Source of the DNA: Lysobacteraceae bacterium
GTDB taxonomy: Bacteria > Pseudomonadota > Gammaproteobacteria > Xanthomonadales > Rhodanobacteraceae
DNA: 64,000 nucleotides
Direction of reading: 5' to 3'
Assembly (NCBI GenBank): GCA_028866435.1
Contig: JAGWIC010000003.1
Coordinates: 1 to 64,000 of the forward strand
Under the pieces are notes generated by a model that was given only the letters and a program-made list of their open reading frames with translations, was not told the DNA's origin and made no database searches. Positions within the stretch are counted from its first letter, which is position 1, and each line of letters starts with the position of its first letter. Positions 42,062 to 53,413 of the stretch are shown here, one piece after another. The translations under genes and the position numbers were made by a program.

Positions 42062-42363
42062 TTTCCCTCGCGCATTACATCGTGCTTGGCGCGGTGCTGT
42101 TCTGCATCGCCGTCGCCGGCCTGTTCATCAATCGCAAGAACGTGATCGTGCTGCTGATGTCGATCGAGCTGATGCTGCTCGCCGTGAACATGAATTTCGT
42201 CGCGTTCTCGCGCTTCCTCGGCGACGTGTCGGGGCAGGTATTCGTGTTCTTCATCCTTACCGTGGCTGCGGCGGAAGCCGCCATTGGCCTGGCGATCCTG
42301 GTGCTGCTGTTCCGCAATCGCAGCACCATCAACATCGCCGACATCGACAGCATGAAGGGCTGA
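42058..42363 (+). CDS. nuoK: NADH-quinone oxidoreductase subunit K
   Basis: [46 protein letters not shown]. Confidence 0.98.
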   Translation: MISLAHYIVLGAVLFCIAVAGLFINRKNVIVLLMSIELMLLAVNMNFVAFSRFLGDVSGQVFVFFILTVAAAEAAIGLAILVLLFRNRSTINIADIDSMKG

Positions 42364-42367
42364 CCGC

Positions 42368-44437
42368 ATGAGTCTCTCCACTTCCATCCTGCTGACGATC
42401 GCGCTGGCACCCCTGGCGGGCTGCCTGCTGGCCGGTTTCCTCGGCAAGTTCATCGGCCGCGCTGGCGCGCACGGCGCCACCATCCTCGGGGTCGGCATCT
42501 CCTGCGCGTTGTCCTTCTACGTGCTCTACCAGCTCACGCTGGGCGGTGCCGAGGCCTACAACCAGAACATCTACACCTGGTTCCAGATCGGCAACCTCAA
42601 CGCCAGCGTGGGTTTCCTGGTCGACCGTCTGACCGCGATGATGCTGGTGGTGGTGAGCTTCGTGTCGCTGCTGGTGCATCTGTACACCATCGGTTACATG
42701 GCCGACGACGACGGCTATACGCGCTTCTTCAGCTACATCTCGCTGTTCACCTTCTCGATGTTCATGCTGGTGATGAGCAACAACTTCGTGCAGCTGTTCT
42801 TCGGCTGGGAAGCGGTGGGCCTGGTGTCGTACCTGCTGATCGGCTTCTGGTACAAGCGGCCGACGGCGATCTTCGCGAACCTGAAGGCGTTCCTGGTCAA
42901 TCGGGTGGGCGATTTCGGCTTCCTGCTCGGCATCGCGGCGGTGCTGTACTTCCTGCACACGCTGGATTACGCCACCGCCTTCGGTGCCGCGCCGGGCCTG
43001 CTCGGACGGACCCTGCAGATCACGGCCGGCACGCAGTGGGACGCCGCCACGGTGATTTGCATCTGCCTGTTCGTCGGCGCCATGGGCAAGTCGGCACAGG
43101 TGCCGCTGCACGTGTGGCTGCCCGACTCGATGGAGGGCCCGACCCCGATCTCGGCGCTGATCCACGCGGCGACCATGGTCACCGCCGGCATCTTCATGGT
43201 GGCGCGCATGTCGCCGCTGTTCGAGATGTCGTCGACCGCGTTGAGCTTCGTGCTGGTGATCGGTGCCACCACGGCGCTGTTCACCGGCCTGATCGGCATC
43301 GTGCAGAACGACATCAAGCGGGTGATCGCGTATTCGACGCTGTCGCAGCTGGGCTACATGACGGTGGCGCTGGGCGTGTCGATGTACGCCGGCGCGGTGT
43401 TCCACCTGATGACCCATGCTTTCTTCAAGGCGCTGCTGTTCCTCGGCGCCGGCTCGGTGATCATCGCCATGCACCACGAGCAGGACATGCGCTACATGGG
43501 CGGCCTGCGCAAGTACATGCCGATCACCTGGATCACCATGTGGATCGGCTCGCTGGCGCTGGTGGCGGTGCCGTTCACCTCGGGCTTCTATTCCAAGGAT
43601 GCGATCATCGAGGCGGTCGGCCTGTCGCATCGGTGGGGCGCGCATTACGCCTACTTCTGCGTGATGGCGGGTGCCCTGGTGACCGGGCTGTACACGTTCC
43701 GCCAGATGTACCTGACCTTCCACGGCGAGGAGCGCTTCACCGTGCTGGCGCAGCACGGCCATGGCGGCCACGGTCATGACGACGCTCACGCAGACCACGG
43801 TCACCATGAACCGGGCGTGCTGGCGCACGCGCCGAAGGAGTCGCCGTGGGTGGTGACCGTGCCGCTGGTGCTGCTGGCGATCCCCTCGCTGCTGGTCGGC
43901 TTCTTCAGCGCCGGGCCGGTGCTGTTCGGCAACTGGTTCGGCAGCGCCATCCATGTCGACCCGGCCGACAACGTGCTGGGCGAGTTGGGTCAGGATTTCC
44001 ACGGATCGTTGGCGATGGCGCTGCACGGCTTCACCCAGTTGCCGTTCCTGCTGGTCTTGGTCGCCTTCGTCAGCTGCACCTACATCTACGTGTTCAATCC
44101 GGCCATGGCCGGCAAGATCAAGCGCGCGCTGAATCCGCTGTGGGTCGTGCTCGATCGCAAGTACTGGTTCGACACGGTCTATTTCGCGGTGTTCGCCCAG
44201 GGCAGTGTCAAGCTCGGCCGGCTGCTGTGGCAGGCGGGCGACAAGGCGGCAATCGATGACGTGATGGTCAATGGCTCGGTCAAGCTGGTGCACCGCATCG
44301 CCACCTCGGTCCGTCGACTGCAGTCGGGCTACCTCTATCACTATGCCTTCGCCATGATTCTCGGCCTGATCCTGCTGCTCGGCGGCTACTGGCTCATGGG
44401 TTCCGGGCACATGGGTTCCGTGCTGGCCGGGCAATAA
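42368..44437 (+). CDS. nuoL: NADH-quinone oxidoreductase subunit L
   Basis: FFGWEAVGLVSYLLIGFWY; VPLHVWLPDSMEGPTPISALIHAATMVTAGIFMVAR. Confidence 0.99.
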   Translation: MSLSTSILLTIALAPLAGCLLAGFLGKFIGRAGAHGATILGVGISCALSFYVLYQLTLGGAEAYNQNIYTWFQIGNLNASVGFLVDRLTAMMLVVVSFVSLLVHLYTIGYMADDDGYTRFFSYISLFTFSMFMLVMSNNFVQLFFGWEAVGLVSYLLIGFWYKRPTAIFANLKAFLVNRVGDFGFLLGIAAVLYFLHTLDYATAFGAAPGLLGRTLQITAGTQWDAATVICICLFVGAMGKSAQVPLHVWLPDSMEGPTPISALIHAATMVTAGIFMVARMSPLFEMSSTALSFVLVIGATTALFTGLIGIVQNDIKRVIAYSTLSQLGYMTVALGVSMYAGAVFHLMTHAFFKALLFLGAGSVIIAMHHEQDMRYMGGLRKYMPITWITMWIGSLALVAVPFTSGFYSKDAIIEAVGLSHRWGAHYAYFCVMAGALVTGLYTFRQMYLTFHGEERFTVLAQHGHGGHGHDDAHADHGHHEPGVLAHAPKESPWVVTVPLVLLAIPSLLVGFFSAGPVLFGNWFGSAIHVDPADNVLGELGQDFHGSLAMALHGFTQLPFLLVLVAFVSCTYIYVFNPAMAGKIKRALNPLWVVLDRKYWFDTVYFAVFAQGSVKLGRLLWQAGDKAAIDDVMVNGSVKLVHRIATSVRRLQSGYLYHYAFAMILGLILLLGGYWLMGSGHMGSVLAGQ

Positions 44438-44451
44438 GGGAAACACGATCG

Positions 44452-45960
44452 ATGTTCAATCATTTGCTCAGCCTGCTGATCTGGCTCCCCGTCGTCGGTG
44501 CGATCCCGGTGTTGCTTGCCGGCGCCGCCCGTCCCCATCTCGCCCGCTGGCTGTCCATGCTGGTGGCGGTGCTGACCTTCGTCGCCAGCCTGTTCCTGCT
44601 GCAGCAGTACAACGCCGCAGCCGGCGGCATGCAGCTGACCGAGAGCTACCTGTGGATCGCCTCGTGGGGCGTCCACTACGGGCTTGCGGTCGACGGCATA
44701 TCGGTGGCGCTGATCGTGATGACCACCTTCGTCGGCATCCTGGTGATCGCCGGCGCCTGGGAGGTCATCCAGAACAGGCCGCACCAGTACATGGCCGCGA
44801 TGCTGATGCTGGAGGGCCTGCTGATCGGCGTGTTCTGCGCGACCGACGCGCTGCTGTTCTACGCGCTGTTCGAGGCGATCCTGATCCCGATGTTCATCCT
44901 GATCGGCATCTGGGGCGGGCCGCGCCGCGTCTACGCCACGCTGAAGTTCTTCATCTACACGTTCTTCGGCTCGGTGTTCATGCTGATCGCGTTGCTGTAC
45001 CTGTACCAGAAGGCCGGCACGTTCGACATGGCGACGCTGGCGGCGCTGCCGCTGACGATGAAGGAGCAGACCTGGATCTTCTTCGCCTTCCTGATCGCAT
45101 TCGCGATCAAGGTGCCGATGGTGCCGGTGCACACCTGGCTGCCGGACGCCCACGTGGAGGCGCCGACCGGCGGCTCGGTGGTGCTGGCGGCGGTGATGCT
45201 GAAGGTCGGCACCTACGGAATGCTGCGCTTCATCCTGCCGATCGTGCCCGATGCCGGCGCCCACTACGCCTGGCTGGTCATCGTGCTGAGCCTGGTCGCG
45301 ATCGTCTACATCGGCTACGTCGCGCTGGTGCAGGAGGACATGAAGAAGCTGGTGGCCTATTCGTCGGTCGCCCACATGGGTTTTGTCACACTGGGCATCT
45401 TCGTCGCCTTCCTGCTGGTGCGCGAGAGCGGCGACGTCGGCATGGCCCAGCTGGCGATGCAGGGCGCGATGGTGCAGATGATCTCCCACGGTTTCGTATC
45501 CGGCGCGATGTTCACCTGCATCGGCGTGCTGTACGACCGCATGCATACGCGCTCGATCAAGGACTACGGCGGCGTGATCAACGTGATGCCCTGGTTCGGC
45601 TTCTTCTATGTCCTGTTCGCCATGGCCAACTGCGGCCTGCCGGGCACCAGCGGTTTCGTCGGCGAATTCATGGTGATCCTGGCCAGCTTCAGCGCCAACC
45701 CGTGGATCGCGCTGTTTGCCGCCTTTACCCTCATCATCGGCGCCGCCTACACCTTGTGGCTGGTCAAGCGGGTGATGTGGGGCGATATCACCAATTCGCA
45801 CGTGGCCGAGATGAAGGAGATCAACGGCCGCGAGACCTTCGTATTGGCATTCTTCGCCATCGCCGTGCTGGCGCTGGGCATCTGGCCGCAGCCGCTGGTC
45901 CACCTGATGAACAGTTCGGTGTCGCAGCTGGTGCAGCAGCTCGCCATTCACAAGATTTGA
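44452..45960 (+). CDS. nuoM: NADH-quinone oxidoreductase subunit M
   Basis: FYALFEAILIPMFILIGIWGG; VPVHTWLPDAHVEAPTGGSVVLAAVMLKVGTYG. Confidence 0.99.
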   Translation: MFNHLLSLLIWLPVVGAIPVLLAGAARPHLARWLSMLVAVLTFVASLFLLQQYNAAAGGMQLTESYLWIASWGVHYGLAVDGISVALIVMTTFVGILVIAGAWEVIQNRPHQYMAAMLMLEGLLIGVFCATDALLFYALFEAILIPMFILIGIWGGPRRVYATLKFFIYTFFGSVFMLIALLYLYQKAGTFDMATLAALPLTMKEQTWIFFAFLIAFAIKVPMVPVHTWLPDAHVEAPTGGSVVLAAVMLKVGTYGMLRFILPIVPDAGAHYAWLVIVLSLVAIVYIGYVALVQEDMKKLVAYSSVAHMGFVTLGIFVAFLLVRESGDVGMAQLAMQGAMVQMISHGFVSGAMFTCIGVLYDRMHTRSIKDYGGVINVMPWFGFFYVLFAMANCGLPGTSGFVGEFMVILASFSANPWIALFAAFTLIIGAAYTLWLVKRVMWGDITNSHVAEMKEINGRETFVLAFFAIAVLALGIWPQPLVHLMNSSVSQLVQQLAIHKI

Positions 45961-45971
45961 TCGGATCGAAC

Positions 45972-47426
45972 ATGCCCAATATCAATGACATCCTGATCAT
46001 GTTGCCGGAGTTCTATCTGGTGGCGGCGGCCTGCCTGCTGTTGCTGATGGACGCCTTCATGAAGCCGGCGCAGCGCCCGCTGCTGCACTGGGTTTCGATC
46101 ATCGTGCTGCTGGTGGCGATGTACCTGGTGATCGTCGGACAGCCGCCGCAGACGGTGACCGCATTCGCCGGCATGTTCGTGCGCGACGGCGTGTCGGAAG
46201 TCCTCAAGGTTTTCACGCTCGGCGTCACCGCCATGCTGATGGTCTATTCGCGGCCGTACCTGATCGACCGCAAGCTGCCCATCGGCGAGTTCTACGCACT
46301 GCTGCTGTTCGCCGTGATCGGCATCATGCTGCTGGTGTCGGCCGGCAACCTGATAACGATCTACCTGGGGCTGGAACTGCTGTCGTTGTCGTCCTATGCG
46401 CTGGTGGCGCTGAGCCGCGATGCCAGGCTGACGTCCGAGGCGGCGATCAAGTATTTCGTGCTGGGTGCGCTGGCCTCGGGCATGCTGCTTTACGGCATGT
46501 CGATGGTCTACGGCGCTTCCGGCATGGGTGGCACGCCCAGCCTGGACCTGGCGCAGCTGCATCAGGTGATGGCCTACACCACGGCGCCGACCCTGCTGGT
46601 CTTCGGCATGATCTTCATGCTGGTCGGCATCGGCTTCAAGCTCGGTGCGGCGCCGTTCCACATGTGGATTCCGGACGTCTACCAGGGCGCGCCCACGCCG
46701 ATCACGGCGTTCATCGCATCGGCCTCCAAGCTGGCCGCTTTCGGCATGGCCTGGCGGCTGCTCGATGGCGGCATGGGGGACCTGTCGCAGCACTGGCAGT
46801 TGATGCTGGCGGTATTGGCGGTCGTCTCGCTGGCGATAGGCAACCTGGTCGCCATCGTGCAGACCAACCTCAAGCGCATGCTGGCCTACTCGACCATCTC
46901 GCACATGGGCTACCTGCTGCTGGGCCTGTCTGCGGCCGGCCCGGAAGGTTATGCCGCGTCGATGTTCTACGCGATCTGCTATGCGCTGATGGGCCTGGCC
47001 GCGTTCGGCGTCATGCTGGCGCTGTCGCGCGCGGGTTTTGAATGCGAGGAAATCGCCGACCTGAAGGGGCTCAACCAGAAAGCGCCGTGGTTCGCCTTCC
47101 TGATGCTGCTGGCGATGTTCTCGCTCGCCGGCGTGCCGCCGCTGGTGGGGTTCTGGGCGAAGGCGCTGGTGCTCGAGGCGGCGATCCACGCCAACATGCT
47201 GTGGTTGGCCCTGGTCGGCGTGGTCTTCGCCATTATCGGCCTGTACTACTACCTGCACGTGATCAAGGTGATGTACTTCGACAAGGCGGAAGAGGGCGGC
47301 ACGCTGGTGGTGCAGCAGGACAAGTCCTTGCGCGTGGTGCTCTCCCTCAACGCGCTGTTGCTGCTGGCGCTTGGCATGTATTGGGGCCCGTTGCTCGACT
47401 GGTGCCGCCACGCTTTCGGCCTCTGA
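45972..47426 (+). CDS. nuoN: NADH-quinone oxidoreductase subunit N
   Basis: AAPFHMWIPDVYQGAPTPITAFIASASKLAAF; LAYSTISHMGYLLLGL. Confidence 0.98.
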   Translation: MPNINDILIMLPEFYLVAAACLLLLMDAFMKPAQRPLLHWVSIIVLLVAMYLVIVGQPPQTVTAFAGMFVRDGVSEVLKVFTLGVTAMLMVYSRPYLIDRKLPIGEFYALLLFAVIGIMLLVSAGNLITIYLGLELLSLSSYALVALSRDARLTSEAAIKYFVLGALASGMLLYGMSMVYGASGMGGTPSLDLAQLHQVMAYTTAPTLLVFGMIFMLVGIGFKLGAAPFHMWIPDVYQGAPTPITAFIASASKLAAFGMAWRLLDGGMGDLSQHWQLMLAVLAVVSLAIGNLVAIVQTNLKRMLAYSTISHMGYLLLGLSAAGPEGYAASMFYAICYALMGLAAFGVMLALSRAGFECEEIADLKGLNQKAPWFAFLMLLAMFSLAGVPPLVGFWAKALVLEAAIHANMLWLALVGVVFAIIGLYYYLHVIKVMYFDKAEEGGTLVVQQDKSLRVVLSLNALLLLALGMYWGPLLDWCRHAFGL

Positions 47427-47545
47427 GCGGGCGGTCATGCGCCGGTGCCGGGGCGGTGGACGGCACTTTGGCGGCATCCGCCTGCAAAGCTTCACGTTCG
47501 GGCTTGCAAGAATCCGGCCACCCCGGTAAACTCTCCGGACTCTGA

Positions 47546-47622
47546 TGCGGGGTGGAGCAGTCTGGCAGCTCGTCGGGCTCATAACCCGAAGGTCGCAGGT
47601 TCGAATCCTGCCCCCGCTACCA
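47546..47622 (+). tRNA. Initiator tRNA-fMet (anticodon CAT), CCA encoded
   Basis: GTCGGGCTCATAACCCGAAG anticodon arm with three G:C pairs; unpaired 1-72 (T.T); upstream of rimP-nusA-infB, matching E. coli metY context. Confidence 0.95.
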
Positions 47623-47641
47623 GATCTTTCTTGGTGCAAGA

Positions 47642-47664
47642 AAGCCTCCTCGTGAGGCTTTTTT
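47642..47664 (+). terminator. Rho-independent terminator after tRNA-fMet
   Basis: AAGCCTC-CTCGT-GAGGCTT then TTTT; overlaps a second stem CTTTCTTG-GTG-CAAGAAAG. Confidence 0.85.
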
Positions 47665-47754
47665 GTTGGGCGCGAGGATAGGCGCTGCCGGGCGGGTAAA
47701 CTACCGCCTGTGCTAAGGAAGGGCGGCAGCAGGAGAAACATCGGCGTGATGAGG

Positions 47755-47780
47755 AAATGGGCCGTTGGAGCCCATTTTTT
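47755..47780 (+). terminator. Terminator-like hairpin in the rimP leader (candidate attenuator)
   Basis: AAATGGGC-CGTTGGA-GCCCATTT plus TTT, ending 28 nt before the rimP ATG. Confidence 0.75.
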
Positions 47781-47808
47781 GTTTCCGCGACCCGGATCAG
47801 GTGAATTC

Positions 47809-48363
47809 ATGGATACGCAGGCACTGTCACAGCGATTTTCCGAGGTACTGGCCGACCTGGGCCTGGAGTGCCTGGGCGTGGAGTTCACCCCGTCGCACGG
47901 GCAGAGTACCCTGCGTGTCTACCTCGATTTGCTCGACAGGGACGGTGCCGGCGGGCAGGAGGACGGCTCGCGCCGGGAAGTGGGCATCGAGGATTGCGAG
48001 ACGGCCAGCCGCGAGCTGTCGGCCCTGCTGGACGTGGAGGACCCGATTCCCGGCCACTACGTACTCGAGGTTTCCTCGCCGGGCATCGATCGCCCCCTGT
48101 TCACCGCGGCGCAGTTTGCCAAGGTGCTGGGGCAGGAAGTGAAACTGCTGCTGAAGGCGCCGCTCGAAGGGCGTCGTCGCCTGCGCGGCAAGCTGGTTTC
48201 GGTGCAGGGAGATCGGATCGCGCTGGATGCCGAAAACAAGACGTTCGAATTTGAACATGCGCTGGTGGAAAGTGCACGGGTGGTGCCGGACTGGGTGGCG
48301 CTCGGTTATGCGCCGCAGCCCAAGCGCGGTGGCAAGCCGGCGGCCCCCAGGGCCGCGAAATAA
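47809..48363 (+). CDS. rimP: Ribosome maturation factor RimP
   Basis: [66 protein letters not shown]. Confidence 0.97.
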   Translation: MDTQALSQRFSEVLADLGLECLGVEFTPSHGQSTLRVYLDLLDRDGAGGQEDGSRREVGIEDCETASRELSALLDVEDPIPGHYVLEVSSPGIDRPLFTAAQFAKVLGQEVKLLLKAPLEGRRRLRGKLVSVQGDRIALDAENKTFEFEHALVESARVVPDWVALGYAPQPKRGGKPAAPRAAK

Positions 48364-48411
48364 TTCATCAAGATCGATTGGTCGCCGTCGGGCGCCTATG
48401 GAGTTGCTGCA

Positions 48412-49917
48412 ATGAGCAAAGAACTTTTGCTGGTCGTCGAGGCGGTTGCCAATGAGAAGGGTGTCCCGCTGGGAGTGATCTTCGAGGCGATGGAGGCTGC
48501 GCTGGCCTCCGCCGCGAAGAAGCGCTATCCGGAAGAGGAACCCGATATTCGCGTGACCATCGATCAGGGCACCGGCGAGTACCAGACGTTTCGTCGCTGG
48601 GAAGTGATCGCCGACGATGGCGAGATGGAGTCGCCGTCCTACCAGCTGCGCCTGATGGATGCGCTGGACGAGCGGGCCGACGCGGCCGTGGGCGAATACA
48701 TCGAGCAGCAGATCGAGAACGCCGAATTCGGCCGCATCGCGGCGCAGGCCGCCAAGCAGGTCATCGTGCAGCGCGTGCGCGAGGCCGAGCGGCAGCAGGT
48801 GGTCGACGCGTTCGTCGATCGCGTGGGCGAGCTGGTGACCGGCATCGTCAAGCGCGTCGAGCGCGGCAACATCTACCTGGACCTGGGCAGCAACGCCGAG
48901 GCCTTCATTCCGCGCGACAAGACGATTCCGCGCGAATCGGCCCGCGTCGGCGACCGCGTGCGCGGCTACCTGTACGAAGTGAAGTCGGAAGCCCGCGGCC
49001 CGCAGCTGTTCGTGTCGCGCGCGGCGCCGGAATTCATGATCGAACTGTTCAAGCTCGAAGTGCCCGAAGTCGGCCAGGGCCTGGTCGAGATCAAGGGCTG
49101 CGCCCGCGACCCAGGCGACCGGGCGAAGATCGCCGTGCTGGCGCATGACAGCCGCACCGATCCGATCGGCGCGTGCATCGGCATGCGCGGCTCGCGGGTG
49201 CAGGCGGTATCCAACGACCTCAACGGCGAGCGCGTCGACATCATCCTGTGGCACGAGAACCAGGCCCAGTTCGTGATCAACGCGATGGCGCCAGCCGAGG
49301 TGCAGTCCATCATCATGGACGAAGAGAAGCACTCGATGGATATCGCGGTGGCCGAGGACAAGCTGTCCCAGGCGATCGGCCGCGGTGGCCAGAACGTGCG
49401 CCTGGCCAGCAAGCTGACCGGCTGGCAGCTCAATGTGATGACCCAGGACCAGGTGACCGCCAAGAGCGAGTCCGAGCAGGAGGCCGCGCGCCAGCTGTTC
49501 ATGGAAAAACTCGAAGTGGATCAGGAAATTGCCGTTATCCTTGTGCAGGAGGGCTTCTCCAGCGTCGAGGAAATCGCCTACGTGCCCAGTGCCGAGCTGC
49601 TGGCGGTGGAGGGCTTCGACGAGGACATCGTCGAGGAATTGCGCGCCCGCGCCCGCGATGCGCTGCTGACCGAGGCACTGGCGGTGGAGGAAGGTGTCGA
49701 CGAGCATCAGCCATCCGCCGACCTGCTCGCGCTGGAAGGCATGGACGACGCGACGGCCTATGCACTGGCCGCCCGCGAGGTGATCACGGTGGACGACCTG
49801 GCCGACCTGGCCGTGGATGACCTGATCGACATTGATGGCATGGACGAGGAACGGGCATCGGTACTCATCATGGCCGCACGTGCGCCGATGATCGCCAGGC
49901 TGGAGAAAGGCGGCTAA
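48412..49917 (+). CDS. nusA: Transcription termination/antitermination factor NusA
   Basis: [68 protein letters not shown]. Confidence 0.99.
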   Translation: MSKELLLVVEAVANEKGVPLGVIFEAMEAALASAAKKRYPEEEPDIRVTIDQGTGEYQTFRRWEVIADDGEMESPSYQLRLMDALDERADAAVGEYIEQQIENAEFGRIAAQAAKQVIVQRVREAERQQVVDAFVDRVGELVTGIVKRVERGNIYLDLGSNAEAFIPRDKTIPRESARVGDRVRGYLYEVKSEARGPQLFVSRAAPEFMIELFKLEVPEVGQGLVEIKGCARDPGDRAKIAVLAHDSRTDPIGACIGMRGSRVQAVSNDLNGERVDIILWHENQAQFVINAMAPAEVQSIIMDEEKHSMDIAVAEDKLSQAIGRGGQNVRLASKLTGWQLNVMTQDQVTAKSESEQEAARQLFMEKLEVDQEIAVILVQEGFSSVEEIAYVPSAELLAVEGFDEDIVEELRARARDALLTEALAVEEGVDEHQPSADLLALEGMDDATAYALAAREVITVDDLADLAVDDLIDIDGMDEERASVLIMAARAPMIARLEKGG

Positions 49918-50048
49918 CCGCGGACGGCGGCACCCTGGAAGGGTGCGCCGAGAAGGGCTTTGACCAGCCCTTCACCATGGACGGAGGCGGCGGCGCAGAC
50001 AATGCCGCACAGAATGACAAGCGCGGGAACGGCGGAGCAAAGAACACG

Positions 50049-52892
50049 ATGTCGGACGTCACCATCAAACAACTCGCCCAGGTGCTGGGCATGCCGGTCG
50101 ACAAGCTGCTTGGGCAGCTTGGCGAGGCGGGCATGAAATTCTCCGACCAGGAGCAAGTCATCAGCAGCACCGAGAAGGTGAAGCTGCTGGGCTTCCTGCG
50201 TCGCACGCACGGCAAGAGCGAAGCGTCCGCGGAGGTCGATGACAGCGCGCCGCGCCAGATCACGCTCAAGCGACGGACCGTCGGTGAACTCAAGGTCGCC
50301 ACGCCTGGCGGGCGGGGTGCGCTAGGGTCGGCCAAGACGGTCAACGTGGAAGTCCGCGCCAAGCGGACCTACGTCAAGCGCAGCGTGATTGCCGAGGAGG
50401 CCAGTGCCGAGCCCGAGCGCGAGGATGCCGTGCGCAAGCTGCAGGAGTCGCAGCAGCAGCGCGAGCAGGAAGATCGCGAGCGCCTGGAACTGGAGCGGCG
50501 CCGCGAGCTGGAAGCGCAGCAGCGCGCCCTCGACGAGAAGCGCCAGCAGGAGGAAAAGGCCCTCCATGAGGCCCGTTCCGCGGCGGCCAGGACGGTGGAG
50601 CCGGAAGCGGCCGCGTCGGCACGCGCCGAACCGGTATCCGGGCCGACGGCCGAGGCCGCCTCGGACGAGTCGGCGGAGGACGCCGCCGGCGCCGTGCAGC
50701 GCATGGACCAGCGCGATCTGGGCATGATCCTTCCGCGCATCCACGAACCGCGCAAGCGCGAAAAGCTGGTCAAGCCGGCCCCGGCCCCTGCGCCGGCCCC
50801 GGCGGCACCCGCTGCCGTTTCCGTGCAGTCGCCGCGTGCCGCGGCGGGTGCCGCAGCGGCTCCGGCCGGCGACGGCAGCCGCAACAAGCCCAAGCATGGG
50901 CGTGAACGCAATGAGGCATCGCCGGGCAAGGAAGGCAACGGTCGCGAGGGTGCCGGCAAGCGTTTCGTCGGCGGCCAGATGCATTTGAGCGAGGCCGATC
51001 GTGCGCGGCGCTCGTCCTCCAGCAACAAGCGAGGCAAGGGCGGCCGCAGCGGCGGGCGTGAAATGCTCTCCCGCGGCAACCCGATCGCGCCCAGCACCCC
51101 GCATGGCTTCTCCCGTCCGACCGCCCCGGTGGTGCGCGAAGTGGTGGTGGCCGAGACCAACATCGTCGCCGAGCTGGCGCAGAAGATGGCGGTCAAGGGT
51201 TCCGAAGTGGTGAAGGCGCTGTTCAAGATGGGCGTGATGGCGACCATCAACCAGGCCATCGATCACGACACGGCGATCCTGGTGGTGGAGGAGCTCGGCC
51301 ATACGCCGGTGGCCGACAGCCAGAACAACGCCGAGGAAACCCTGGCGGCCCACACCCAGAACGTGGAGCTGGAGGGGGAGAAGACCACGCGCCCGCCGGT
51401 GGTCACGATCATGGGCCATGTCGACCACGGCAAGACGTCGTTGCTCGATTTCATCCGCCGCACCAAGGTCGCCTCGGGCGAGGCCGGCGGCATCACCCAG
51501 CATATCGGCGCGTACCACGTGGAAACGTCCAAGGGCGTGATCACGTTCCTGGATACCCCCGGCCATGCCGCGTTCACCTCGATGCGCGCCCGCGGCGCGC
51601 AATCGACCGACATCGTGATCCTGGTGGTGGCCGCCGATGACGGCGTGAAGCCGCAGACGATCGAGGCGGTCAAGCATGCTCGCGCGGCCAAGGTGCCGAT
51701 GATCGTGGCGGTCAACAAGATGGACAAGGACGGCGCCAACGCGGACAACGTCAAGCAGGGCCTGGTGGCTTACGAGGTCGTTCCGGAGGACTGGGGCGGC
51801 GACGTGCAATTCGTGCCGGTATCGGCCAAGACCGGCGAGGGCGTGGAAGCCCTGCTGGACGCGATTTCGGTCCAGGCCGAGGTGATGGAACTCAAGGCCG
51901 TGGCCGATGGCCGCGCCTCCGGCGTGGTGATCGAATCCAGCCTCGACCGCGGTCGCGGTCCGGTGGCGACCGTGCTGGTCCAGCAGGGCACGCTGAAGAA
52001 GGGCGACTTCATCGTCTGCGGCGTCGAATATGGCCGCATGCGCGCACTGATCGATGAAACCGGCAAGCAGGTGCAGGAGGCCGGTCCGTCCATCCCGGTG
52101 CAGGTGCTGGGCTTGTCCGGTGTGCCGGAGACCGGCGACGACTTTGTCTGCGTCGAGGACGAGCGCCTTGCGCGCGAAGTGGCGCAGGAGCGCGAGCTCA
52201 AGCGCCGTGAGACGAGGATGGTCAGCAAGAGCAACCGGCTCGAGGACATCATCGCCAAGATGGGCCAGGGCCTGGAACAGCAAACCCTCAACATCCTGGT
52301 CAAGGGCGACGTGCAGGGTTCGGTCGAGGCATTGCGCGAGTCGCTGACCCAGATCGGCAACGAACGGGTCAGGGTCAACGTGGTTTCCTCCGGCGTGGGC
52401 GGCATCAACGAATCCGACGCCACCCTCGCAGCCGCCTCCAAGGCACTGGTGATCGGCTTCAATGTGCGCGCCGATGCCTCGGCACGCAAGGTGATCGAGA
52501 CCGCCGGCCTGGATGTGCGCTACTTCTCGATCATCTACGACGTGATCGACCAGGTGACCCAGGCCGCCACCGGCCTGCTCGGCATGGAAGTGCGCGAGGA
52601 CATCATCGGCCTGGCCGAGGTCCGCGAGGTGTTCCGCAGCTCCAAGTTCGGCGCCGTGGCCGGCTGCATGGTCACCGAGGGCCATGTCAGGCGCAGCAAG
52701 CCGATTCGCGTGCTGCGCGACAACGTGGTGGTGTTCGAGGGCGAGCTGGAGTCGCTGCGTCGCTTCAAGGAGATGGTCGACGACGTGCGCAACGGCATGG
52801 AGTGCGGCATCGCCGTCAAGCAGTACAACGACGTCAAGCCGGGCGACCAGATCGAGTGCTTCGAGCGTACCGAAGTGGCACGCACGCTTTAA
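50049..52892 (+). CDS. infB: Translation initiation factor IF-2
   Basis: [52 protein letters not shown]. Confidence 0.99.
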   Translation: MSDVTIKQLAQVLGMPVDKLLGQLGEAGMKFSDQEQVISSTEKVKLLGFLRRTHGKSEASAEVDDSAPRQITLKRRTVGELKVATPGGRGALGSAKTVNVEVRAKRTYVKRSVIAEEASAEPEREDAVRKLQESQQQREQEDRERLELERRRELEAQQRALDEKRQQEEKALHEARSAAARTVEPEAAASARAEPVSGPTAEAASDESAEDAAGAVQRMDQRDLGMILPRIHEPRKREKLVKPAPAPAPAPAAPAAVSVQSPRAAAGAAAAPAGDGSRNKPKHGRERNEASPGKEGNGREGAGKRFVGGQMHLSEADRARRSSSSNKRGKGGRSGGREMLSRGNPIAPSTPHGFSRPTAPVVREVVVAETNIVAELAQKMAVKGSEVVKALFKMGVMATINQAIDHDTAILVVEELGHTPVADSQNNAEETLAAHTQNVELEGEKTTRPPVVTIMGHVDHGKTSLLDFIRRTKVASGEAGGITQHIGAYHVETSKGVITFLDTPGHAAFTSMRARGAQSTDIVILVVAADDGVKPQTIEAVKHARAAKVPMIVAVNKMDKDGANADNVKQGLVAYEVVPEDWGGDVQFVPVSAKTGEGVEALLDAISVQAEVMELKAVADGRASGVVIESSLDRGRGPVATVLVQQGTLKKGDFIVCGVEYGRMRALIDETGKQVQEAGPSIPVQVLGLSGVPETGDDFVCVEDERLAREVAQERELKRRETRMVSKSNRLEDIIAKMGQGLEQQTLNILVKGDVQGSVEALRESLTQIGNERVRVNVVSSGVGGINESDATLAAASKALVIGFNVRADASARKVIETAGLDVRYFSIIYDVIDQVTQAATGLLGMEVREDIIGLAEVREVFRSSKFGAVAGCMVTEGHVRRSKPIRVLRDNVVVFEGELESLRRFKEMVDDVRNGMECGIAVKQYNDVKPGDQIECFERTEVARTL

Positions 52893-52893
52893 G

Positions 52894-53007
52894 GCCGGGA
52901 TTCGGCATGGCGGGATTCGAGATTCGCAGGAACTCGTCCGCCGTGCCGAACAGCCGCCTGTGTCCTTGACGAACCCCCATCCCGAATTTCGAATCCCAGC
53001 CCATGCC
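52894..53007. repeat. Intergenic inverted repeat (GGGATTCG-type arms) between infB and rbfA; stem includes the rbfA start codon
   Basis: GGCATGG-C-GGGATTCGA-G-ATTCG (52904-52926) pairs with CGAAT-T-TCGAATCCC-AGC-CCATGCC (52983-53007). Confidence 0.85.
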
Positions 53008-53386
53008 TTCGCGCGATTTCAAACGTACTGACCGGATCGGCGCCGAGCTGCGCCGGGAGATTGGCCTGCTGGTGCATGCGGCCGTGCGCGATCACGGGCT
53101 GCCGTCGGTCAGCGTGTCGGATGTCGAGATCACCCGCGATCTCGACTGGGCCACCGTATGGGTGACCGCGCTGATGCCGGACCAGGGGCCGCCGGCGGTG
53201 AAGGCGCTGAACAGGATCGGCCACGAGATCCGCCACTCGCTCGCGCACAGCGGCATGCGCATGCGCCGCGTGCCCGAGCTGAAGTTCAAGTACGACGATT
53301 CGGTGGACAAGGGCGAGCGCATCGACTCGCTGCTGCGCGAACAGGCGCGGGATCTGCTTCCCCGCGACGGCGACAAGCCCGAGTGA
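53003..53386 (+). CDS. rbfA: Ribosome-binding factor A
   Basis: MPSRDFKRTDRIGAELRREIGLLVHAAVRDHGLPSVSVSDVEITRDLDWATVWVT. Confidence 0.97.
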   Translation: MPSRDFKRTDRIGAELRREIGLLVHAAVRDHGLPSVSVSDVEITRDLDWATVWVTALMPDQGPPAVKALNRIGHEIRHSLAHSGMRMRRVPELKFKYDDSVDKGERIDSLLREQARDLLPRDGDKPE

Positions 53387-53413
53387 GTGGCCGCTTTGCT
53401 CCGTGCTGAACCG

